Shown here: piece after piece, positions 1 to 5,023 of the stretch | Position numbering within the stretch: the first letter of the stretch is position 1 | How the letters are laid out: each line of letters begins with the position of its first letter | Origin: a bacterium | Lineage (GTDB): Bacteria; ARS69 | Assembly: GCA_025774865.1 (NCBI GenBank) | Contig: JALGZO010000475.1 | Coordinates: forward strand, 1-7,350 | DNA: 7,350 nucleotides | Direction of reading: 5' to 3' | Translations under genes and position numbers: made by a program | Notes under the pieces: model-generated | What the model was told of the DNA's origin: nothing | Database searches by the model: none | Seen by the model: the letters and a program-made list of their open reading frames with translations, nothing else

Positions 1-507
1 CAGCAGCAGCGTCTGGGCCAGGTGCGGATAGAAGAACCAGTTTCGGTAGAGGACGAACGGAGGCGTCGCGACGAAGCAGAGCGCGATTCCCGCCGCGACC
101 GGCCGCGGGAAGTCCAGGCGGCGCAGGATGCCGGCCATCCAACCGCAGGAAGCGAGCCCCGCCGCGACGAACAAGAACCACAGGGGAAGCGCCGGGTTCG
201 CGGGCGCGATCTTCAACGCCAATCCGCCGAGCAAGTTGAGAAGCGGAGGTTGCGCGTGCAAGTACCAGAGGCTCTCGACGAGTCGATCTTGTAGGAGCGG
301 CGGATCGAGGAACTGCGCGAAGTAGTCGAGCGTATCCGCCCGGAAGCGAACGCGCGTCGTTCCGTAGGCGAGGTGGACGGCGGCGTAGCCGAGAATCAGA
401 GATCCGCGATAGATCCACTCGCGCTTCGGTGCCCGCAGGAAGCCTCGCAAGTCACCTCCTCCGTCGCCAGGAGAGATAACTCCATCGCGCGGGTCGTGTC
501 CCGTCAT
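1..507 (-). CDS. Multi-pass membrane protein, GT-C/ArnT glycosyltransferase-like (N-terminal part, runs off left edge)
   Basis: The leftward frame stays open from an ATG at 507 to base 1, giving 169 residues with no stop, so the C-terminal part lies outside the window. Visible hydrophobic segments are at about residues 32-49, 103-127 and 135-153. Between the first two lies a polar stretch with Asp61 and an H-x-Q-P-P motif (residues 84-88). This matches the usual GT-C layout: an acidic residue in the first extracytoplasmic loop, then an H-P-P-like motif. Such enzymes move sugars from polyprenyl-phosphate donors at the membrane, but donor and acceptor cannot be read here. Residues 1-19 are Gly/Asp-rich and look non-conserved. 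A TTG at 450 (residue 20) sits 4 nt after a near-perfect Shine-Dalgarno, AGGAGGTGA, and may be the true start. The gene is transcribed divergently from ispH. It could instead be an uncharacterised polytopic protein of the same fold. Confidence 0.7.
   Translation of the reverse strand, partial: MTGHDPRDGVISPGDGGGDLRGFLRAPKREWIYRGSLILGYAAVHLAYGTTRVRFRADTLDYFAQFLDPPLLQDRLVESLWYLHAQPPLLNLLGGLALKIAPANPALPLWFLFVAAGLASCGWMAGILRRLDFPRPVAAGIALCFVATPPFVLYRNWFFYPHLAQTLLL
455..460 (-). promoter_or_regulatory. Strong Shine-Dalgarno favouring a TTG start at 450
   Basis: On the minus strand AGGAGG reads from 460 to 455 and continues as AGGAGGTGA, followed 4 nt after the core by an in-frame TTG at 450. The ATG at 507 has no comparable site. 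This makes 450 a credible start for the left-edge membrane protein and would remove 19 Gly/Asp-rich residues. Confidence 0.5.
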
Positions 508-523
508 GATTCCGGCCCCGAGG

Positions 524-552
524 TTGCCGGCGCCGCCCCGGCGCCCTATGCT
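524..552 (+). promoter_or_regulatory. Candidate sigma70-type promoter for ispH
   Basis: TTGCCG at 524-529 (4 of 6 consensus matches) and TATGCT at 547-552 (4 of 6) are separated by exactly 17 bp. The predicted start of transcription is near 559, leaving a leader of about 25 nt before the ATG at 585. The spacer holds two direct copies of CCGGCGCC (527-534 and 538-545), 11 bp apart. This rests on consensus resemblance only; high-GC sequence makes the estimate uncertain. Confidence 0.35.
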
Positions 553-575
553 GTCCGGCGACCGCACACTTCCTC

Positions 576-580
576 GGAGA
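576..580 (+). promoter_or_regulatory. Ribosome binding site of ispH
   Basis: GGAGA ends 4 nt before the ATG at 585. It supports this start over the upstream ATG at 506, which belongs to a different, non-coding frame. Confidence 0.5.
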
Positions 581-584
581 ACCG

Positions 585-1535
585 ATGTCGTCCACCCGGA
601 CCCGCGAGCTCGAGATCATCATCGCGCACAGCGCCGGCACGTGCTTCGGCGTCGAGGACGCGATCGCGATGGCCCAGGAGCAGCGTCAGCCGATCCTCGG
701 GCCCATCGTCCACAACCCGATCGTCGTGGAAGACCTGGCGAACCGCGGCATCCCGATCCTCGAGCGCTACTCGGATCTGGACGAGCTCAGCGAGGCGGGC
801 GTCTCGGAGGTCGTGATCACGGCACACGGCTATCCGAAGGAACTGAAGGAGGACCTCGACCGTCGCGGCCTCGAGTACCACGACGCCACCTGTCCGGTCC
901 TCCTCAAGTGGGTCTACACCAAGATCCGCCGCTTCGAGGAAGAAGGCTACTCGGTCATCCTGATGGGGAATCCCGATCACGCGGAGATCATCGCCAGCCG
1001 TTCGTACGGGACCGGAATCCAGGTCGTGTACACGGACGAGGATGTGGCCGACCTCCGCGACGATCTCGGCGACCGGACCGTCGCGATCTGCCAGACGACG
1101 ATCACGCGGGAGAAGTTCCAGTACCTCGTCGAGGCCGTTCGCCGGACGAAGTACCCCAACCTCAAGGCGATCGACACCCGCTGCAAACCGGTGAAGAACC
1201 AGCAGGAAGCGGTCGAGCGCCTCGCTCAGTGGGTCGACGCGATGATCATCGTCGGCGGCTTCAATTCCTCCAACACCACGAATCTCGCCCGTATTGCGAA
1301 GAACTACCTGCCGGACCGCACTCATCACATCGACTCGGTCGACTTGCTCGAAGAGCGATGGCTCGACGACGTCAGCCACCTCGGTGTCGGCGGCGGTACG
1401 TCGACCCCGAAGGAGCAGATCCAGGCGGTCCAGCGACGGGTGGCCGAGCTCTTCGACGGGCGCGTGCGGTATCGTCGCGAGGATCGGGACGGCGAGCTGA
1501 TCAAAGACGACTTCGGCGAGGACGACGAGATCTAG
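585..1535 (+). CDS. ispH: 4-hydroxy-3-methylbut-2-enyl diphosphate reductase (divergent IspH/LytB)
   Basis: IspH reduces HMBPP to IPP and DMAPP, the last step of the MEP isoprenoid pathway, using a cytoplasmic [4Fe-4S] cluster. The protein is 316 residues, the normal family length. All three cluster cysteines are present: C20 (G-T-C-F-G-V), C103 (D-A-T-C-P) and C200 (D-T-R-C-K). Substrate-pocket residues are also there: H43 (V-H-N-P), H81 (A-H-G), H132 and E134 (H-A-E-I), T171/T172 (Q-T-T), S228-S229-N230 and S273 (T-S-T-P). Several surrounding positions differ from the E. coli type: G-F-C becomes G-T-C, H-P-E-V becomes H-A-E-I, A-T-x-x-R-Q after the third Cys becomes P-V-K-N-Q-Q, and A-G-A-S becomes G-G-T-S. 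The extreme C-terminus is acidic. It is the first gene of a rightward cluster, 45 bp before the TerB gene. The family assignment is secure; an active IspH role is inferred from the intact ligands. Confidence 0.92.
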   Translation: MSSTRTRELEIIIAHSAGTCFGVEDAIAMAQEQRQPILGPIVHNPIVVEDLANRGIPILERYSDLDELSEAGVSEVVITAHGYPKELKEDLDRRGLEYHDATCPVLLKWVYTKIRRFEEEGYSVILMGNPDHAEIIASRSYGTGIQVVYTDEDVADLRDDLGDRTVAICQTTITREKFQYLVEAVRRTKYPNLKAIDTRCKPVKNQQEAVERLAQWVDAMIIVGGFNSSNTTNLARIAKNYLPDRTHHIDSVDLLEERWLDDVSHLGVGGGTSTPKEQIQAVQRRVAELFDGRVRYRREDRDGELIKDDFGEDDEI

Positions 1536-1545
1536 ATTGCATCGA

Positions 1546-1574
1546 TTGACCCACTCCCCGTCGCCGGTCATCAT
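1546..1574 (+). promoter_or_regulatory. Candidate internal promoter giving a leaderless TerB-gene mRNA
   Basis: TTGACC (1546-1551, 5 of 6 matches) and CATCAT (1569-1574, 4 of 6) are 17 bp apart. Transcription would begin at about 1581, the A of the TerB gene's ATG. No Shine-Dalgarno precedes that ATG, which fits a leaderless transcript. Only consensus matching supports this. Confidence 0.3.
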
Positions 1575-1580
1575 TCCCAC

Positions 1581-2489
1581 ATGCTGAACCGTGCTCATCG
1601 CCTCGCCTTCCTCAAGGTGTTGGCCGCCGTCGCGTGGGCCGACGGGGTCGTGGAAGAGGACGAGCGCAACCGAATCAAGGTCTTGTTCAACGGCTTCGAG
1701 CTCGACCCCGCCGATCGCGGCGAGATCGACCGGCTGCTCGAGCGTCCCGTCTCGTTCGAGCGCGCGCTCGAACTCACGAAGGAGTTCGCGGGCGTGATCG
1801 GGCCGCCGGGGCAACGCAAGCGACTCCTCGCCGAGATCGAGACGATGCTCGGTGGCGAATCGGGCCGGACGCCGGAGGAGGTCGATCTCCTCGAGCACGT
1901 CCGAGCCATCCTCTCATCGCACACGGTCGTCGACGGTCTCGTGGAGAAGATGCGTGGTCTCTTCTCGAAGACCTTGTTTTCGAAGCGGGAGGCCGCTCCC
2001 ACCGGAGCGTTGACCGAGTTCGCGCGCAACGCCGCGCTCCGGCGAGTGGAGCAATTACTCCGCGACCGCGGCCGCACGCTGGACGGCGATCCGGCCGCCT
2101 GGAATCGCGCCACCCTTCTCGGGGTCTTGCTCGCGCACATCGCTCACCTTCACGAGGGGTGGCACACCGGCGAGCGGGAGATGGTCGATCGCATCCTCGC
2201 GGAGCATCTCGGTCTGGACGAAGCGTCGCGCGAGATCCTCCTCACCGTGATAGAAGAGGAGCGCGAGCGCGACACCGATTTGCAGCGGATCTGTTCCGAA
2301 TATTGTCGCGTCTCGACCATGAATGAGCGCCTCGATATCGTCGACGCGCTGTTCGCGGTCGCCTCGGCCGACGCGGTCGTGACGAAGCGGGAGGTGGAGC
2401 AGATTCGACAAATCGCCCACTTCCTCTGGATCTCGAATCCCGAGTACCTCGGAGTCCGCGACCGCTGGCGGGAACGGATCGAGACGTGA
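1581..2489 (+). CDS. Tandem TerB-domain (COG4103-like) protein
   Basis: A soluble 302-residue helical protein with no signal peptide or membrane segment. Residues about 6-95 form one TerB-like unit with the acidic signature A-D21-G and E28. Residues about 170-298 form a second, more complete COG4103-like unit ending in A-D264-A and E271, with the same D-x6-E spacing, then a typical I-S-N-P-E-Y/W tail. In the first half of the second unit the expected A-D-G is replaced by a His-rich L-H-E-G-W-H-T-G-E, so its metal site is altered. A charged linker (about 95-165) separates the units. TerB domains bind divalent metals in tellurite-resistance and related stress systems; the role of this stand-alone form is unknown. 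Start 1581 is the first Met, directly before the conserved helix, with no ribosome site. Its stop overlaps the next gene's start by 4 bp, implying coupled translation. Confidence 0.8.
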   Translation: MLNRAHRLAFLKVLAAVAWADGVVEEDERNRIKVLFNGFELDPADRGEIDRLLERPVSFERALELTKEFAGVIGPPGQRKRLLAEIETMLGGESGRTPEEVDLLEHVRAILSSHTVVDGLVEKMRGLFSKTLFSKREAAPTGALTEFARNAALRRVEQLLRDRGRTLDGDPAAWNRATLLGVLLAHIAHLHEGWHTGEREMVDRILAEHLGLDEASREILLTVIEEERERDTDLQRICSEYCRVSTMNERLDIVDALFAVASADAVVTKREVEQIRQIAHFLWISNPEYLGVRDRWRERIET

Positions 2490-3061
2490 CGGAGCGCGGA
2501 CGTCTGGAAGAGGCCTTCCTCCTCGCCGCCGAGCTCCACCGTGGGCAGCAACGCAAGCGGTCCGGCATTCCGTATCTCGTCCACCTCATGGCGGTGGCCG
2601 CTCTCGTGGCGGAGTACGGCGGCAACGACGATCAAGTGGTCGCGGGTTTCCTGCACGACGCCGTCGAGGACGCCGGCGGGGCGCGCGTGCGAGAGATGAT
2701 CCGCGAGCGGTTCGGCGACGCCGTCGTGACGCTGGTGGATGGTTGCACCGACACGGACGAGGATCCGAAGCCGCCGTGGCGACCGCGCAAAGAAGCGTAC
2801 CTGGAGCGTCTTCGCGGCGAGACAGACGCGGTGCGCCTCGTGAGCGTCGCGGACAAGGTGCACAACTCGCGCTCCATTGTCGCGGCTCTGCGGGCCGGCG
2901 AGAACATCTGGAAGCACTTCCAGGGCGGCAAGGACGGCTGCCTCTGGTACTACCGCGAGATCCTGCGCGTGGCCGGAAACGGCTGGCACCACCCGATCCT
3001 CGACGAACTCGCTCGAACGGTCGACGTCATGCACGAGCTCGCCGACGCCGAAGACGCGTGA
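2486..3061 (+). CDS. Small alarmone hydrolase, (p)ppGpp 3'-pyrophosphohydrolase of MESH1/SpoT-HD type
   Basis: Predicted to remove the 3'-pyrophosphate of (p)ppGpp in the cytoplasm, ending the stringent signal. The 191 residues form just the HD hydrolase domain, with no synthetase, TGS or ACT domains, like human MESH1 (about 179 aa). Every active-site element is visible: H18-R-G-Q, then R-K-R-S-G-x-P-Y with H33, H57-D58 followed by E61-D62, and A-D123-K-x-H-N127. The metal ligands would be H33, H57, D58 and D123; E61 and D62 are the catalytic pair. A later W-K-x-F/W-Y-Y-R region also fits the family. The GTG start at 2486 overlaps the TerB stop (GTGA) and has only a weak ribosome site, so it probably depends on reinitiation. 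MESH1 enzymes can also act on NADPH, so the substrate is not certain. Confidence 0.88.
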   Translation: MTERGRLEEAFLLAAELHRGQQRKRSGIPYLVHLMAVAALVAEYGGNDDQVVAGFLHDAVEDAGGARVREMIRERFGDAVVTLVDGCTDTDEDPKPPWRPRKEAYLERLRGETDAVRLVSVADKVHNSRSIVAALRAGENIWKHFQGGKDGCLWYYREILRVAGNGWHHPILDELARTVDVMHELADAEDA

Positions 3062-3405
3062 GCGCCGCCCCGCGATTCGTCAGTGAGCCGATCCGGCCGA
3101 GCTCCCCACCCGTATCGGCCTCCGCGCTCGCGGCGGGCGCCCCGAGCCTCCCGGAGGGCTTCACGTGGCGCGGCATGGAGCACCGGATCGCCGAGGTCCT
3201 CGGGCATTCGAAGGTCATGGACGAAGAGTCGTTCTCCGGCCAATCGTACGTGCGCCGCCACCGCTACCGGTTGCGAATGGAAGACGGGGCGGTATGGACC
3301 GTCTACTTCGTCCGCCATCCGCCACGGTCCGGAACCCGCAGCCCGAAGGCGCCTCGCTGGTATCTGCAGACGATCGAAGAGGCTACCGGTCGATACCCGG
3401 GTTAG
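3058..3405 (+). CDS. DUF6504-like small protein of unknown function
   Basis: Starting at GTG 3058, which overlaps the preceding TGA by 4 bp (GTGA), the frame gives 115 residues. Features recalled from small DUF6504/'cytoplasmic protein' sequences are present in order: F-x-S-E-P-I near residue 7; a Pro/Ala/Ser-rich stretch ending in S-L-P-E-G-F-T-W-R-G (about 30-39); a V-L-G-H segment; Y-V-R-R-H (about 63-67); W-T-V-Y-F; and a final R-W-Y-L-Q-T-I-E. The composition is basic and aromatic, with no signal peptide. The same frame is open upstream to 2743, but that part lies inside the hydrolase gene and is a shadow. The family has no known function. Operon position suggests co-expression with the alarmone hydrolase. 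The domain name is from memory and the start rests on the overlap. Confidence 0.65.
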   Translation: MSAAPRFVSEPIRPSSPPVSASALAAGAPSLPEGFTWRGMEHRIAEVLGHSKVMDEESFSGQSYVRRHRYRLRMEDGAVWTVYFVRHPPRSGTRSPKAPRWYLQTIEEATGRYPG

Positions 3406-3413
3406 CACCCGGG
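3396..3413. terminator. Stem-loop over the convergent stop codons, possible bidirectional terminator
   Basis: CCCGGGT (3396-3402) and ACCCGGG (3407-3413) form a perfect 7-bp stem around a TAGC loop. The loop carries the TAG stop (3403-3405) of the rightward gene, and the TAA of the leftward methyltransferase occupies 3402-3404. The stem is very GC-rich but no T-run follows on either strand, so a classical intrinsic terminator is not met. It may act as a weak or Rho-assisted terminator or as an mRNA 3' end stabiliser. Confidence 0.35.
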
Positions 3414-4040
3414 GGGAAGCGAACCGAGGCGGCCGCCCGGGGCCGGCCTGGGCCGGCTCGCCCGAACGAGCACGTCGTAGCCGAGCGGGCGCACGCGAAC
3501 CTCGACGTCCCGGAAGAGCTCGCGGAGAAGGGGCTCGAAGTCGGTCTCGGAACGCACTCCGAACCGGCCGAGCCACCAGTGGAGAATCGGATCGAAGGGG
3601 GCCGCGGGTCCGCGGAGGGGATGGAAGTCCAGAATGACGAGAACTCCGTCGGGCGTCAGATGACGATGCATGTTGCGCACGGCGTCCCGCCAGTCGTCCA
3701 TCATCGAGAGCCCGTACGTGCAGACGATCCTCTCGGCGGTGGCGGGCAACGTCACCGTTGCCGCGTCTCCGAGAACGAGGTGTACGTCGCCGAGCTTGCG
3801 CGCGGCGCGCTCGAGCATAGCGTCCGAGCAATCGATCCCGGTGATCCGCGCCGGACTCGAGCGCCTCAGGTGAGACACGTTGAGACCGGTGCCGCACGCG
3901 AAGTCGATCACGCGATCCCCTGCTCGCACGTCCAACCACTCCACGGCGGCTCGTCGATCGGGCAGGATGAAACGCCGGGTGGCGTCGTAGAATCTCGCAT
4001 GTCTTCGATAGAGCTCGTCGACGCGAGCGGTATCGGGCAC
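3402..4040 (-). CDS. Class I SAM-dependent methyltransferase, BtaB/UbiE-like
   Basis: From GTG 4040 the product is 212 residues. The opening Y-R-R-H-A-R-F-Y-D-A-T-R (11-22) is followed by SAM motif I, V-I-D-F-A-C-G-T-G (44-52), then the acidic G-I-D (68-70) that usually holds the ribose, G-D-A (91-93), and Y-G-L-S-M-M-D-D-W (109-117). The last motif and the Y-D-x-T-R opening recall BtaB, which trimethylates the head group of betaine lipids, and related phosphatidylethanolamine N-methyltransferases; UbiE-type enzymes also share the fold. No membrane segment is seen. The frame extends to an ATG at 4130, but the GTG has a strong ribosome site and the extra 30 residues are Arg-rich and unlike the family. 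The C-terminus is Pro/Gly/Arg-rich. Its stop overlaps that of the convergent gene. The fold is certain; the substrate is inferred. Confidence 0.82.
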   Translation of the reverse strand: MPDTARVDELYRRHARFYDATRRFILPDRRAAVEWLDVRAGDRVIDFACGTGLNVSHLRRSSPARITGIDCSDAMLERAARKLGDVHLVLGDAATVTLPATAERIVCTYGLSMMDDWRDAVRNMHRHLTPDGVLVILDFHPLRGPAAPFDPILHWWLGRFGVRSETDFEPLLRELFRDVEVRVRPLGYDVLVRASRPRPAPGGRLGSLPPGC

Positions 4041-4047
4041 GGCCTTC

Positions 4048-4052
4048 CCTCC
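4048..4052 (-). promoter_or_regulatory. Shine-Dalgarno deciding the methyltransferase GTG start
   Basis: GGAGG on the minus strand (4052 to 4048) lies 7 nt before GTG 4040, ideal spacing. It argues for a start at 4040 rather than the in-frame ATG at 4130. Confidence 0.6.
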
Positions 4053-4100
4053 GGCCGCCACCCTACCGTGAATCGATCGACGCAGCGACAAGCGGTCCGC

Positions 4101-4132
4101 CGATGGGGGCACCCGACGACGGGATCCCATCG
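4101..4132. repeat. 7-bp inverted repeat in divergent intergenic region, possible operator
   Basis: CGATGGG (4101-4107) and CCCATCG (4126-4132) are perfect inverted copies separated by 18 bp, midway between the divergent starts at 4040 and 4163. The upstream ATGs on both strands (4103 plus, 4130 minus) lie within the arms. The rest of the 122-bp intergenic region (4041-4162) shows no convincing -35/-10 pair on either strand. Confidence 0.3.
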
Positions 4133-4150
4133 CAGACTCACCGCGAGAAT

Positions 4151-4154
4151 GGAG
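4151..4154 (+). promoter_or_regulatory. Shine-Dalgarno deciding the hydrolase start
   Basis: GGAG ends 8 nt before ATG 4163. It supports this start over the in-frame ATG at 4103, whose extra 20 residues would mask the signal peptide. Confidence 0.6.
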
Positions 4155-4162
4155 TTTCGTTC

Positions 4163-5011
4163 ATGAGGATGCTGCCCCGCTGGGGCGCCTGGCTGTCTCC
4201 GGCCCTCGCCTGGGTCGCCTCGTCCTGTACCCAGGTGGTCCGCGAGGAGGACCTCTTCCACCCGGAGCGATATCGCGCACTCGAAGGCGATCAGTACCGG
4301 CGCGCCGTGGAGATCTCGGCGGCCGACGGCGCCGTCCTGCGCGGCTGGTTCGTCCACGCTCCGGAGAACCAGCGCACCGTCATCTATTTCTACGGAAACG
4401 CCCAGACGGCGCGATCGTCCGAGAGCACGACATACTGGTTGTCGCGCTCGCTGCACTGCAACGTTCTGACCGTGGACTACCGCGGCTACGGCGCGAGCGA
4501 CGGCAATCCGGCGTTCCGACCGATGCTGCAGGATGCGGTGTCACTTTACGACGCACTGAGTGACATGTTGCCCGAGCCGCAGCCCGTCATCGCGTTCGGG
4601 CGGTCGATCGGAACCGTGTTCGCGACGCACCTCGCGCGCGAGCGGCCGCTCGCAGGACTCATTCTCGCGGCGCCGCCCACGGGCGCCGAGGGCGCGGTGC
4701 AAGCGACACAGGCACGCGTCCCCATTCCGTTGCGTTGGTTCCTCCGGTTGCGCGCCGACGATTCTCTCACCGCGCTCGATCTCCAGCCGATCGAGGTGAT
4801 TCGAGAAGTGACGACGCCGCTTCTCGTCATCCATGGGCAGCGCGACGACACCGTTCCGTTCGAGCACGGGCAGCGCATCCATGCGGCGGCGGGCTCGCCG
4901 GAGAAGCGCTGGCTTCCGCTTCCCGACAAGGGCCACTCCGACTGGGACATCTTCGACGCGCCGATCACCCAGGCGCTGCGATCCTTTCTCGACACGCATG
5001 CAGGCAGCTGA
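4163..5011 (+). CDS. Alpha/beta hydrolase, BEM46/FrsA-like, probable lipoprotein
   Basis: A serine hydrolase of 282 residues. The N-terminus (M-R-M-L-P-R, then a hydrophobic run to about residue 20) ends in A-S-S-C22, a loose lipobox, so the enzyme is probably secreted and lipid-anchored; a plain signal peptide is the alternative. The fold elements follow in order: oxyanion strand Y-F-Y-G-N-A (75-80), D-Y-R-G-Y-G-A-S-D-G (105-114), nucleophile elbow G-R-S148-I-G, acid D228 in H-G-Q-R-D-D-x-V-P, and H258 in K-G-H-S. The triad is therefore complete. This D-Y-R-G-Y-G pattern is typical of BEM46/ABHD13-type esterases, whose substrates are mostly unknown. It is the first gene of a three-gene unit, 12 bp before the transporter. 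An ester or lipid substrate is inference only. Confidence 0.85.
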   Translation: MRMLPRWGAWLSPALAWVASSCTQVVREEDLFHPERYRALEGDQYRRAVEISAADGAVLRGWFVHAPENQRTVIYFYGNAQTARSSESTTYWLSRSLHCNVLTVDYRGYGASDGNPAFRPMLQDAVSLYDALSDMLPEPQPVIAFGRSIGTVFATHLARERPLAGLILAAPPTGAEGAVQATQARVPIPLRWFLRLRADDSLTALDLQPIEVIREVTTPLLVIHGQRDDTVPFEHGQRIHAAAGSPEKRWLPLPDKGHSDWDIFDAPITQALRSFLDTHAGS

Positions 5012-5023
5012 TTCACTCTGTCG

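Noticed and set aside
506-1549. 347-residue plus-strand frame overlapping ispH
   Set aside because: It is Arg/Pro-rich with no domain, is out of frame with the intact IspH, and has no ribosome site.
546-1898. 450-residue open frame on the minus strand opposite ispH and the TerB gene
   Set aside because: It is a long shadow frame typical of high-GC DNA. The sense strand carries unmistakable IspH and TerB motifs, and this frame shows no recognisable domain.
2150-3034. 294-residue minus-strand frame opposite the TerB and alarmone hydrolase genes
   Set aside because: It has no domain or ribosome site, and the sense genes carry complete catalytic motifs.
3441-3457. GCCGGCC/GGCCGGC repeats as a regulatory hairpin
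   Set aside because: They lie inside the Pro/Gly/Arg-rich C-terminal codons of the methyltransferase, have a 2-nt loop, and are expected from GC-rich codon use.
2950-3939. 329-residue minus-strand frame opposite the DUF6504-like gene and overlapping the methyltransferase
   Set aside because: Its Arg/Ser/Ala-rich composition is that of an out-of-frame translation, and both overlapped genes have clear family motifs.
4060-4091. Minus-strand TTGTCG as a -35 element for the methyltransferase
   Set aside because: No acceptable -10 occurs at 16-18 bp spacing.
3165-4166. 333-residue plus-strand frame opposite the methyltransferase
   Set aside because: It is the antisense shadow of the SAM methyltransferase and has no recognisable domain.
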